Source of the DNA: Nitrospirota bacterium
GTDB taxonomy: Bacteria > Nitrospirota > Thermodesulfovibrionia > Thermodesulfovibrionales > JdFR-86
Length of the DNA: 6,306 nt
Assembly (NCBI GenBank): GCA_030667205.1
Contig: DAOUWH010000104.1
Span: forward strand, 1 to 6,306
Direction of reading: 5' to 3'
The notes beneath the pieces are model-generated. The model saw nothing but the letters and a program-made list of their open reading frames with translations, searched no databases and was not told the origin of the DNA. This document shows positions 1-5,869 of the stretch, one piece after another; the first letter of the stretch is position 1; each line of letters begins with the position of its first letter. A program made the position numbers and the translations under genes.

Positions 1-533
1 CCCTCCTGGCGGAGCCTGTCTACCGCCCGCACGGTCAGGCCCGAGTGAACGGTTATGAAGTCAACGCCGTCCCGCGCGTGCTCTTCGATGACGTTGAAAA
101 TGCCCTCGGCGGTCATCCTGGCGATGCTGCCGTGCTCCTCGGCCGCCCTTATCGCGGCTTCGTATATGGGCACGGTGCCCAGCGGGATGGGGGCGTTTTC
201 GAGGATATATTTTCTGAAATCCCGGGTGCGCCCGCCGGTGGAGAGATCCATGACGGTGTCGGCGCCGTATTTTACGATCGCCTCGAGCTTTTCCTTCTCC
301 TCGTCGAAAGAGACCCTGTCCTTCGAGGTGCCTATGTTGGCGTTGACCTTTGTCTTAAGGCCCCTGCCGATGGCAACGGCCCTTGCGCCTCGCCTTGCGG
401 TATTCAGGGGAATAACACTGAGCCCATTTGCCAGGTCGGAGGCAAGCTGCTCGGCCGAGACGTCCTCGCCCTCGGCGGCTCGTCTTACCTCCCCGGGGAT
501 ATCTCCCTTTTTTGCCAGCTCAATGCGTGTCAA
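1..533 (-). CDS. thiC: Phosphomethylpyrimidine synthase ThiC, N-terminal part (cut by window edge)
   Basis: This is the radical-SAM enzyme that rearranges aminoimidazole ribotide into hydroxymethylpyrimidine phosphate for thiamine. The first 177 residues are visible. Recognisable family blocks are KTKVNANIGTS (about 60-70), YGADTVMDLSTGG (about 89-101), PLGTVPIYEA (about 117-126) and GVDFITVHSGLT (about 156-167). The C-terminal cysteine motif that binds the 4Fe-4S cluster lies off the window. The protein is the short form, without the long N-terminal extension of the enterobacterial enzyme. The chosen start is TTG at 533-531. It overlaps the thiE stop (GGTTGACA), has AGGA at 544-541 with a 7-base spacer, and gives the usual family beginning MTRIELAKKG. 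No ATG lies in frame nearby. Residues 44-56 (NTARRGARAVAIG) are unusually basic for this region, which I note without interpreting. Confidence 0.96.
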   Translation of the reverse strand, partial: MTRIELAKKGDIPGEVRRAAEGEDVSAEQLASDLANGLSVIPLNTARRGARAVAIGRGLKTKVNANIGTSKDRVSFDEEKEKLEAIVKYGADTVMDLSTGGRTRDFRKYILENAPIPLGTVPIYEAAIRAAEEHGSIARMTAEGIFNVIEEHARDGVDFITVHSGLTVRAVDRLRQE

Positions 534-1195
534 CCAAGCGTCCTGACAATTTTACCGGCGGCGGACCTTATGTTCTTGGCCCCGAACACCGCGGATATCA
601 CGGCAACTCCCGCCGCGCCCGCGCCCATCGCCTCGCCCAGGTTGTCAAGAGTTATCCCGCCTATGGCAAAGACCGGGACATGCACCTGCCGTGCCACTTC
701 CCGCAGGGTCTCGATGCCCACGGGCGGGCCGTACTTGAGCTTCGAGGGGGTCTCATAGACCGGCCCCAGCGTGATGAAGTCGGCCCCGGTTCTTTCGGCC
801 CTTACGGCCTCTTCCATGTTGTGCGCGGATACGCCTATGATGAGCTTGCTCGAAAGCCTCCTTGCGGCAAATGGGGGTATGCTCTTCTGCCCCAGATGCA
901 CGCCGTCGGCATCCACGGCAATAGCTATGTCAACGCGGTCGTTAATGAAGAGCCTGGCGTCGCACTTCAGGGTCAGCTGCCTCATTTCGTATGCCAGGCG
1001 CAGGAGGTCCCTCGTGCCCAGGTCCTTCTCCCTGAGCTGGAGCGCCTTTGCGCCCCCTTTCAGGGCATCGGTAATGGCCTCCATAAACAGCCTTTTGCCC
1101 GTACTTTTTCTGTCGGTCACCAGGTAGAGCTTGAAGTCGAGATCAAGCGGCTGGTAGACCGGTGCTTCCAATGGTTCCCTCTCGATTGCGATCAT
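530..1195 (-). CDS. thiE: Thiamine-phosphate synthase ThiE
   Basis: This enzyme couples hydroxymethylpyrimidine pyrophosphate to thiazole phosphate to give thiamine monophosphate, in the cytoplasm. The 221-residue TIM-barrel protein shows the family motifs in order: KLYLVTDR (22-29), ALQLREKD (51-58), LFINDRVDIA (82-91), DGVHLGQ (97-103), IGVSAHN (120-126), GADFITLGPVYETPSK (137-152) and FAIGGI (176-181, phosphate-binding loop). VAVISAVF follows near 197-204. The protein is slightly longer than most because about 20 residues precede the LYLVTDR strand. The start codon lies in the thiG stop (ATGA, 4-base overlap), with GAGGGA just upstream, so translation is probably coupled to thiG. Its own stop overlaps the thiC start. 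Complete and confidently assigned. Confidence 0.97.
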   Translation of the reverse strand: MIAIEREPLEAPVYQPLDLDFKLYLVTDRKSTGKRLFMEAITDALKGGAKALQLREKDLGTRDLLRLAYEMRQLTLKCDARLFINDRVDIAIAVDADGVHLGQKSIPPFAARRLSSKLIIGVSAHNMEEAVRAERTGADFITLGPVYETPSKLKYGPPVGIETLREVARQVHVPVFAIGGITLDNLGEAMGAGAAGVAVISAVFGAKNIRSAAGKIVRTLG

Positions 1196-1962
1196 AACAT
1201 TCCCTCTATCGGGCTTGACGCTGTTGCGTAAAGCTTCTTCGGAATTCTGCCCGCCTCAAAGGCAAGCCTGCCGGCCTCGACGGCATGCCTCATGGCAGCC
1301 GCCATCTTAACGGGGTCTTTAGCCCCCGCGATGCCGGTGTTTATAAGCACGGCGTCCACACCGAGCTCCATTGCCACGGTGGCATCGGAGGCCGTGCCCA
1401 CGCCCGCGTCCACGACGACGGGCACATCCATAAGTTCGCGGATTATCATTATGTTATAAGGATTTCTGATGCCAAGCCCCGAGCCGATAGGCGCTCCGAG
1501 GGGCATTACACAGGCGGCCCCGGCATCCACGAGCCTCTGGGCCATGACGGGGTCGTCGTTTGTATACGGCAGCACGATAAAACCCTCCTTCGCAAGTATC
1601 TCCGTGGCCTTGAGCAGGCCGCAGACGTCCGGAAACAGTGTCCTTTCGTCCCCTATGACCTCGAGCTTTATGAGGTCGGAGATGCCCGCCTCGCGCCCAA
1701 GGCGCGCATACCGCAACGCGTCCTCGACGCTGTAGCATCCGGCGGTGTTCGGCAGTATCTTGTACTTCTTCGGGTCGATAAAGTCCATGAGGTTTTCGCT
1801 CTTGCGGTCGGTTATGTTGACCCTCCTTACGGCAACCGTAACCACATCGGTCCCCGAGGCCTCCACGGCAAGCCTGGTCTCCTCGAAGTCCTTGTACTTG
1901 CCCGTGCCGACCCAGAGCCTTGAGGTGAACTCCACCCCGCCGATTACAAGTTTCCCGGACAT
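1192..1962 (-). CDS. thiG: Thiazole synthase ThiG
   Basis: ThiG forms the thiazole phosphate ring from 1-deoxy-D-xylulose 5-phosphate, dehydroglycine and the thiocarboxylate carried on ThiS. The 256-residue protein is full length. Diagnostic blocks are SRLWVGTGKY (14-23), VAVRRVN (43-49), LPNTAGC (70-76), IKLEVIGD (98-105), LPYTNDDP (131-138), MPLGAPIGSG (153-162), PVVVDAGVGTASDA (181-194) and LINTGIAGAKDP (206-217). K99 in IKLEVIGD is the lysine expected to form the Schiff base with the pentose phosphate, by comparison with known ThiG enzymes. The ATG has AAAGGA at 1973-1968 with a 5-base spacer, and the gene begins 9 bases after the thiS stop. The dehydroglycine source (ThiO or ThiH) is not in the window and may lie beyond thiC or elsewhere. 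Confidence 0.98.
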   Translation of the reverse strand: MSGKLVIGGVEFTSRLWVGTGKYKDFEETRLAVEASGTDVVTVAVRRVNITDRKSENLMDFIDPKKYKILPNTAGCYSVEDALRYARLGREAGISDLIKLEVIGDERTLFPDVCGLLKATEILAKEGFIVLPYTNDDPVMAQRLVDAGAACVMPLGAPIGSGLGIRNPYNIMIIRELMDVPVVVDAGVGTASDATVAMELGVDAVLINTGIAGAKDPVKMAAAMRHAVEAGRLAFEAGRIPKKLYATASSPIEGML

Positions 1963-1971
1963 CTCTATCCT

Positions 1972-2169
1972 TTATCCTCCACCCACAAAGTTGACAATCT
2001 CTACCTCGTCTCCTTCACTCAGCCTGAAGGCGCCGTACTCGCTCTTGCTGATAACGGTCAGGTTTACCTCCACGGCCACGCCACCGGGCTTGAGGTTGAA
2101 CTCATCTATGAGCCCCTCTACCGTCTCAGCCCCTGTCGTTATGTCTTCGCCGTTTACCTTCAGCTTCAT
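1972..2169 (-). CDS. thiS: Sulfur carrier protein ThiS
   Basis: ThiS is a small ubiquitin-like protein whose C-terminal glycine is adenylated and converted to a thiocarboxylate, the sulfur donor for ThiG. With the ATG at 2169 it has 65 residues, the normal family size. It begins MKLKVNGED and ends FVGGG, giving the required terminal Gly-Gly. The first strand, the central helix (about 15-25, ETVEGLIDEF) and GDEVEIVNFVGGG match the beta-grasp fold. The gene is first in the operon, directly behind the riboswitch terminator. The ATG lacks a nearby Shine-Dalgarno; the closest G-rich run (2195-2189) is about 19 bases upstream. In-frame alternatives are TTG at 2178, placed better for that G run, and GTG at 2205 (77 residues), which sits inside the terminator stem. 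Confidence 0.93.
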   Translation of the reverse strand: MKLKVNGEDITTGAETVEGLIDEFNLKPGGVAVEVNLTVISKSEYGAFRLSEGDEVEIVNFVGGG

Positions 2170-2172
2170 ATC

Positions 2173-2211
2173 AAACAAAAAACCGTATCCCCCCCGAGGA
2201 AACACGGTTTT
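2173..2211 (-). terminator. Intrinsic terminator of the thi riboswitch expression platform
   Basis: On the minus strand AAAACCGT (2211-2204) pairs perfectly with ACGGTTTT (2186-2179). The 17-base loop includes seven Gs, and TTGTTT follows. The stem is 8 bp and the U-tract is partly inside the 3' arm. The same AAAACC bases can instead pair with GGTTT at 2219-2215, whose first three bases (GGT, 2219-2217) also form the 3' strand of riboswitch P1. This gives mutually exclusive terminator and antiterminator folds, so bound TPP should favour termination. The structure is seen in the sequence; the mechanism is inferred. Confidence 0.75.
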
Positions 2212-2216
2212 AAAAA

Positions 2217-2308
2217 ACCCTTCCCTCCGCCGGCATTACCCGGATCAGGTCCTCGGGGTCTTTCCCTCCATAGGAAACTCTCAGGCCGCTTAAGGCCTCC
2301 CCCAGGGT
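2217..2308 (-). promoter_or_regulatory. TPP riboswitch (THI element) ahead of thiSGEC
   Basis: The leader contains the hallmark conserved elements of the thi-box aptamer. These are CUGAGA (2284-2279), ACCUGAU (2250-2244), the GGGUAAUGCC core (2241-2232) and a terminal GGAGGGAA (2228-2221). Helices can be drawn in full. P1 is ACCCU/AGGGU at the two ends. P2 is GGGG (2303-2299)/CCCC (2258-2255). P3 is AGGCC (2298-2294)/GGCCU (2287-2283). An extra hairpin, UUUCC/GGAAA, fills the optional arm between P3 and P2 (2277-2261). P5 is CCGG (2243-2240)/CCGG (2233-2230). The element starts at the predicted transcription start and precedes thiamine synthesis genes. It should turn the operon off when TPP is plentiful. 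Confidence 0.96.
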
Positions 2309-2315
2309 AAATAAA

Positions 2316-2345
2316 ATTATAACCAAGTATTCTGAAATAAGTCAA
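2316..2345 (-). promoter_or_regulatory. Sigma-70-type promoter of the thi operon
   Basis: The -35 box TTGACT (2345-2340, five of six consensus bases) is separated by 18 bases from a perfect -10 box TATAAT (2321-2316). The start of transcription is expected near the A at 2308, exactly where the riboswitch P1 begins. Seven As at 2354-2348 lie just upstream of the -35 and could act as an UP element. No operator is needed to explain regulation, given the riboswitch. Confidence 0.85.
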
Positions 2346-2415
2346 TGTTTTTTTGTAACCGGGACAAAATGACAATAAAACGGGGGGGTTCAGGAAATCC
2401 GAAGGCTTTATTGGG

Positions 2416-2961
2416 CTACTTTCCCTCGAACATCCTGGCCCAGCGGTCGAAGACAGCGAGTTTGTCCTCGCCAAACCGGGCAATAAAGTCCCTTACGGCA
2501 TCAAGCGGTTTTTCCTCAAGAGGCTTGCCGTCCTTAGAGAAGAACTTGTCGGCATAACATACTATCTTCTCCTCGAGACTCTGGGGAGTCATGTCTCTAA
2601 GGGGCATGGGGAACTGCTTCTTTTTTATGTCTTCCACGGTCAGCCCCACGCCTACATGCCTTTCGCACACAAGGGCGTGCAACGGAAGGCCCTCCTGCTC
2701 CAGAAGCGCCCTTCCTATTACGCCATGGCATATGTAGGGGTGTCCGCCATGGCAGCCCAACTGGGGGGCGGCGGTCCTGAATATGCCGATATCGTGCAGC
2801 ATCGCGGCCTCCTCTATGAACCTGACATCAGGCCCCAGGTGCCTTACCCTCATGGCCACCTCGACCGCTTTAACGGCAACCTGCCCGGAGTGCTCAAGGA
2901 GAAATTTTAAAGCCTTGGGATGGCCGGCATAGTGCTTCTTTATTATCTCAACCGGGTCCAT
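2416..2961 (-). CDS. HD-domain (HDIG-type) predicted phosphohydrolase
   Basis: This is a 181-residue cytoplasmic protein of the HD metal-dependent phosphohydrolase superfamily; its substrate is unknown. The metal-ligand pattern is complete: H24 (LEHS), H56-D57 (MLHDIGI), H79 (YICHG), H102 (CERHVGVG) and D138 (YADKFFSK). The order H-HD-H-H-D suggests a two-metal centre, not a minimal HD site. The blocks PYICHGVIG, ALVCERHVG and LRDMTPQSLEEKI resemble a conserved family of stand-alone HDIG proteins found in many anaerobes, as I recall it. No signal peptide or membrane segment is visible. The gene follows the Memo gene by 34 bases. It has no Shine-Dalgarno, but an extended -10 box lies directly before the ATG, so it may be transcribed on its own without a leader. 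Alternatives are a nucleotidase or a second-messenger hydrolase; nothing here decides. Confidence 0.88.
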   Translation of the reverse strand: MDPVEIIKKHYAGHPKALKFLLEHSGQVAVKAVEVAMRVRHLGPDVRFIEEAAMLHDIGIFRTAAPQLGCHGGHPYICHGVIGRALLEQEGLPLHALVCERHVGVGLTVEDIKKKQFPMPLRDMTPQSLEEKIVCYADKFFSKDGKPLEEKPLDAVRDFIARFGEDKLAVFDRWARMFEGK

Positions 2962-2967
2962 AATTAA

Positions 2968-2976
2968 ATTATAGCA
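2968..2976 (-). promoter_or_regulatory. Extended -10 promoter abutting the HD gene start
   Basis: TGCTATAAT (2976-2968) is a perfect extended -10 element (TGN plus TATAAT). Six bases, TTAATT, separate it from the ATG at 2961, so transcription should begin on or next to the start codon. The -35 region is poor, as expected for extended -10 promoters. No purine-rich ribosome binding site lies in this gap. Confidence 0.6.
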
Positions 2977-2995
2977 GGGTATTGCAGCCGGCAGA

Positions 2996-3799
2996 TTACT
3001 TTATTAAAACCCCGGCGTAGCCCACGACGCTTTCGTAATCGCCGCTCACCTCGGCAGAGGTCGTGTATTTGATTAGCTTCGCCTCCGACGCCCCGAGGGC
3101 ATTGGCCGCCGAAAGCATTATCACCGAAGGCATGAAACCGCACATCGAGATGTTGTTCTCGGTGACAGTTGCATAAAGGCCGCACGGGTCGAGCGAAAGC
3201 ACCTTGTCCAGCGCCAGCTTGTCTTTTTCCCTCGCCATGGCGTCCGGGATAAAGTGGCTCATGTCGGAGCTTGCCACGACCACTACCGGATAGCCCGCCT
3301 CCTTGATAGCCTTTGCAATGCCCTCCCCCACTTCCACAAGCTCATCGGGCGAGCCCTGCATCACGCATATTGGCACAATCTTTACGTCGGTGGAAAAATG
3401 GGCGATAAACGGAAGCTGCACATCGAGTGAGTGCTCATAGCGGTGGGCAAGGTCGTCGCTCGTAATCTGGGGACAGTTTTTAAGTATCGCCGCCGAAAGC
3501 CCCTCGTCTATCTCGAACAACGCCGTGGGTATCTCCCAGGAGCCCTCCCGCATAAGCGAAACCGCAGGGCCCATGCCCGTATGGTTGGGGCCTACCAGGA
3601 CAAATGTATCGGGGAATTTAATTTTCGAGTAAACCGCCCCGGCCACTGAGCCAGAATACATGAGCCCCGCATGGGGGCTAAGGACGGCCTTTGCGTCCTC
3701 CTGCCCGGCACCGGCATCTATGTATTGCTCCACCTGCGAAGCGAGAGCCGCTTGCGTGCCCTCATAAAACCGCCCGGCTACGGCTGGCTCCCTTACCAT
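2996..3799 (-). CDS. Memo-family protein (AmmeMemoRadiSam system protein B type)
   Basis: This is a homologue of human MEMO1 and of bacterial/archaeal 'AmmeMemoRadiSam system protein B', a fold related to extradiol (LigB-type) dioxygenases. From the ATG at 3799 it has 267 residues. Family blocks are REPAVAGRFY (3-12), SPHAGLMYSG (41-50), LVGPNHTG (68-75), YEHSLDVQLPF (121-131), VASSDMSHF (175-183) and ISMCGFMP (217-224). H43, H73 and C220 correspond to the metal-binding His-His-Cys set described for MEMO1, so the site looks intact. The bacterial role is unknown. The usual partners, an AMMECR1-like protein and a radical SAM enzyme, are not adjacent. ATG 3799 is preferred over TTG 3805 because it gives the family start M-x-R-x-PAVAGRFY. 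No Shine-Dalgarno precedes it. The HD gene follows after 34 bases. Confidence 0.93.
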   Translation of the reverse strand: MVREPAVAGRFYEGTQAALASQVEQYIDAGAGQEDAKAVLSPHAGLMYSGSVAGAVYSKIKFPDTFVLVGPNHTGMGPAVSLMREGSWEIPTALFEIDEGLSAAILKNCPQITSDDLAHRYEHSLDVQLPFIAHFSTDVKIVPICVMQGSPDELVEVGEGIAKAIKEAGYPVVVVASSDMSHFIPDAMAREKDKLALDKVLSLDPCGLYATVTENNISMCGFMPSVIMLSAANALGASEAKLIKYTTSAEVSGDYESVVGYAGVLIK

Positions 3800-3804
3800 A
3801 TTCA

Positions 3805-3833
3805 ATTATTCCACAACCGTTAGAACATGTAAA
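3805..3833 (-). promoter_or_regulatory. Promoter abutting the Memo gene start
   Basis: TTTACA (3833-3828) is a fair -35 box. Seventeen bases later comes AATAAT (3810-3805), a one-mismatch -10 box preceded by TGG, which makes it an extended -10. Only TGAAT separates it from the ATG at 3799, so the transcript would start at or within a base or two of the start codon. Moderate support only, since AT-rich gaps often contain such matches. Confidence 0.5.
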
Positions 3834-3933
3834 GGATAATTTAATGGGAATAAACAAAGGTAAGCTCTCAATACCCGTTCAGGATTTAAACACCTGCTTT
3901 TGAGTCCGGATGAAAAGGGGATTCGTGACTACT

Positions 3934-5307
3934 TTAAAAGACGTCGCCGACCTCTTCGACCTCTTCGTAGTAGTCCGGGGCGGAGTCCGTGAACTTCGTG
4001 CAGCTCGCAAGGAACGAGAGGTGCACCTTGCCCGTGGGGCCGTTACGCTGTTTTTCTATCAGGATCTCCGCCTTTCCTTTCTTGTCCTGGTCCTCCTTGT
4101 CGTAGACCTCGTCGCGGTAAAGGAATATGATGACGTCGGCGTCCTGCTCGATCGCGCCGGACTCCCTGAGGTCGGCAAGCGTGGGCCGCCTGTTGGTCCT
4201 CATCTCCACGCCCCTGTTCAGCTGGCTCAAGGCCACGACCGGGATGTCGAGTTCCTTGGCAAGCGCCTTAAGCGAACGCGAGATGTCGGAAATCTCCTGC
4301 TCCCTGCGCTCGAAAGAGCCCCTGCCCTGCATGAGCTGCATGTAGTCCACTATAACGAGGCTAAGGCCCTTGTGCTCCATCTTGAGCCTCCGGGCCTTGG
4401 CCCTCATCTCAAGCACGTTTAAAGCCGACGAGTCGTCTATATATATCGGAGACTCCGAGAGCCTCCCGGCGGCAGAGGTGAGCTTGTGCCAGTCGGACTT
4501 GCCTATAAAACCCTTCCGGACCTTGTTCGAATCGACCATGGCCTCGGAGCAAAGCATCCTCAGCGCAAGCTGGCGCTTCGACATCTCGAGGCTGAACACG
4601 GCCACCGGCTCCTTGAGCTCCACGCCCACGTGCTGTGCGATATTAAGGGCAAAGGCGGTCTTTCCCATGGAAGGCCTTCCGCCGATGACCACAAGGTCTC
4701 CCTTCTGAAACCCCGTGGTAATCTCGTCTATGTCCTTGAAACCCGAGGGCACCCCGGTTATCGCCTCTTTCTTGTCGTAGAGGCTTTCTATCATCTTGAA
4801 ACTGTCTTTGATTACGTCCCTGAGGTTGGCAAAAGAGCTCTTGATCCTCTTGTCGGATATCTCGAATATGGACCTTTCGGCACAGTCGAGGAGTTCGTCC
4901 GCCTCCGAGGAGTCCTCGTAGACCTTGCTTGCGATATCGGTGCTTGAGTGGAGGAGGTACCTCAGGAGGGCCTTTTCGCTTATTATCTTTGCGTGGTACC
5001 TGACGTTTGCCGCGGTGGGCACCTGGCTTGCAAGCTCGGCCAGATACGACTGGCCGCCCACGGCATCAAGGTCTCCCTTTTTTGTGAGGTGTTCGGTGAG
5101 GGTAACGAGGTCTATGGCCTCGTCCCTGTCGAACAGGTCGAGCATCGCATTGAAGATTTTCCGGTGCGATTCCCTGTAAAAATCGCTTTCGGAGATGTGC
5201 TCCAGGGCCTTCATTAAAGCGCTGTTTTCCAAAAGCACAGCACCCAGGATCGATTGCTCGGCCTCGAGGTTCTGCGGCGGGAGTTTTTGGACCCTACCTT
5301 CGGGCAT
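3934..5307 (-). CDS. dnaB: Replicative DNA helicase DnaB
   Basis: DnaB is the hexameric ATP-driven helicase that unwinds the replication fork and recruits primase. The 457-residue length is normal. The N-terminal helicase domain (about 9-110) begins PPQNLEAEQSILGAVLL. A linker follows, and then the RecA-like ATPase domain (about 180-445). Walker A is GRPSMGKT (210-217), FSLEMS with glutamate E241 follows, Walker B is LVIVDYMQ (316-323, D321), and SQLNRGVE (361-368) and DLRESGAIEQDAD (379-391) are the later helicase motifs. EKQRNGPTG (418-426) carries the expected arginine finger. No intein interrupts the P-loop or later motifs, which are common intein sites in this gene. The start overlaps the rplI stop (TAATG) with GGAGG seven bases upstream, so dnaB is co-transcribed and probably translationally coupled with rplI. 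The tail is acidic (YYEEVEEVGDVF). Confidence 0.98.
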   Translation of the reverse strand: MPEGRVQKLPPQNLEAEQSILGAVLLENSALMKALEHISESDFYRESHRKIFNAMLDLFDRDEAIDLVTLTEHLTKKGDLDAVGGQSYLAELASQVPTAANVRYHAKIISEKALLRYLLHSSTDIASKVYEDSSEADELLDCAERSIFEISDKRIKSSFANLRDVIKDSFKMIESLYDKKEAITGVPSGFKDIDEITTGFQKGDLVVIGGRPSMGKTAFALNIAQHVGVELKEPVAVFSLEMSKRQLALRMLCSEAMVDSNKVRKGFIGKSDWHKLTSAAGRLSESPIYIDDSSALNVLEMRAKARRLKMEHKGLSLVIVDYMQLMQGRGSFERREQEISDISRSLKALAKELDIPVVALSQLNRGVEMRTNRRPTLADLRESGAIEQDADVIIFLYRDEVYDKEDQDKKGKAEILIEKQRNGPTGKVHLSFLASCTKFTDSAPDYYEEVEEVGDVF

Positions 5308-5750
5308 TATTCTGCCTCCACCTCTATATTGACCGTGGCCGTCACGTCCCTGGCCACCTTCACTGCCGCCGTATGGGAGCCGAGCCTCTTGATGGGCTCT
5401 TCAAGCACCACCTTTTTCTTGTCCACCTCAAAACCCTCGGCCTTGAGGGCCTCGGCGATGTCCATCGCCGTTATGGAGCCGAAGAGTTTTTCCTCCTCGC
5501 CGGCCTTTGCCTTGAGCTTGATGCTCAGCGAAGAGAGCTTTTCGGCCAGGCCCCGGGCATCGGCCTTCAGCTTATCGGCCTTTCTTGCTATTACCCTTTT
5601 TTCGTGCTCGAACGCCTTGACGTTCTTCGTGTCGGCAACAGCCGCAAGCCCCCTGGGTATAAGGTAGTTCTTCGCGTAGCCCTGCGCCACGTTCACTATA
5701 TCGCCTATATCTCCGAGGCTTTTTACGTCTTCCTTGAGGATTACTTCCAT
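5307..5750 (-). CDS. rplI: 50S ribosomal protein bL9
   Basis: bL9 binds 23S rRNA at the base of the L1 stalk and helps maintain reading frame. The 147-residue protein has the family's usual length. It has the N-terminal domain signature (EVILKEDVKSLGDIGDIVNV, then GYAKNYLIPRGLA at about 24-36), a long lysine/alanine-rich connecting helix (about 42-75), and the C-terminal domain with LFGSIT (89-94), DIAEAL and EEPIKRLGSH. The ATG has a strong AAAGGAG (5764-5758) with a 7-base spacer. That spacer contains CCTCC, which is complementary to the Shine-Dalgarno itself, so the binding site may form a small local hairpin. A good promoter lies about 50 bases upstream. rpsF, ssb and rpsR, which commonly precede rplI, are absent because hisD diverges here instead. 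Confidence 0.98.
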   Translation of the reverse strand: MEVILKEDVKSLGDIGDIVNVAQGYAKNYLIPRGLAAVADTKNVKAFEHEKRVIARKADKLKADARGLAEKLSSLSIKLKAKAGEEEKLFGSITAMDIAEALKAEGFEVDKKKVVLEEPIKRLGSHTAAVKVARDVTATVNIEVEAE

Positions 5751-5796
5751 TGGAGGTCTCCTTTCATCGAGTCGTCTGGTTCAGCCGGAATTATTT

Positions 5797-5825
5797 AGTA
5801 TAGATATAATCGCCGATTCTTTCAA
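5797..5825 (-). promoter_or_regulatory. Sigma-70-type promoter of rplI-dnaB
   Basis: TTGAAA (5825-5820, five of six consensus) and TATACT (5802-5797, five of six) are spaced by 17 bases, the optimum. Transcription should begin near the A at 5791. This gives a leader of about 40 bases that contains the strong rplI Shine-Dalgarno. It is divergent from the predicted hisD promoter; the two -35 boxes are about 44 bases apart. Confidence 0.75.
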
Positions 5826-5847
5826 CTTGGAAATTAACCCCGTTTTT

Positions 5848-5860
5848 CCCGTAAAGCGGG
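5848..5860. repeat. Short inverted repeat between divergent rplI and hisD promoters
   Basis: CCCGTAAAGCGGG has 4-bp arms around a 5-base centre and lies between the two divergent -35 boxes. It is not followed by a T-run on either strand, so it is not a terminator. It could be a small operator or chance; support is weak. Confidence 0.25.
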
Positions 5861-5869
5861 CCGAAGTCC

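Noticed and set aside
45..758. Long plus-strand open frame opposite thiC and thiE
   Set aside because: It is antisense to two well-matched enzyme genes and shows no family motifs. Long antisense frames are expected in GC-rich coding DNA.
428..1231. 267-codon plus-strand open frame opposite thiE
   Set aside because: It is the shadow of thiE, with no ribosome binding site and a proline/arginine/glycine-rich composition typical of the reverse frame.
1285..1923. 212-codon plus-strand open frame opposite thiG
   Set aside because: It lies wholly within thiG, whose conserved motifs and active-site lysine fix the coding strand.
2217..2308. Cobalamin or other riboswitch class for the thi leader
   Set aside because: CUGAGA, ACCUGAU and GGGUAAUGCC, together with the downstream thi genes, fit only the TPP class.
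2386..2415. Possible terminator after the HD gene
   Set aside because: The only hairpin (AAAGCCTTCGGATTT) has a G-A mismatch and no U-tract after it.
3856..3876. Possible terminator after dnaB (GGGTA / TACCT hairpin, then TTTGTTT)
   Set aside because: The stem is only 5 bp with a G-U pair and a 9-base loop. It is too weak to call, although it is the best candidate in the dnaB-Memo gap.
3910..4422. 170-codon plus-strand open frame at the dnaB 3' end
   Set aside because: It is antisense to DnaB helicase motifs and has no recognisable domain.
4658..4690. Check for an intein at the dnaB P-loop
   Set aside because: GRPSMGKTAFAL is continuous and the protein has normal length, so no intein is present.
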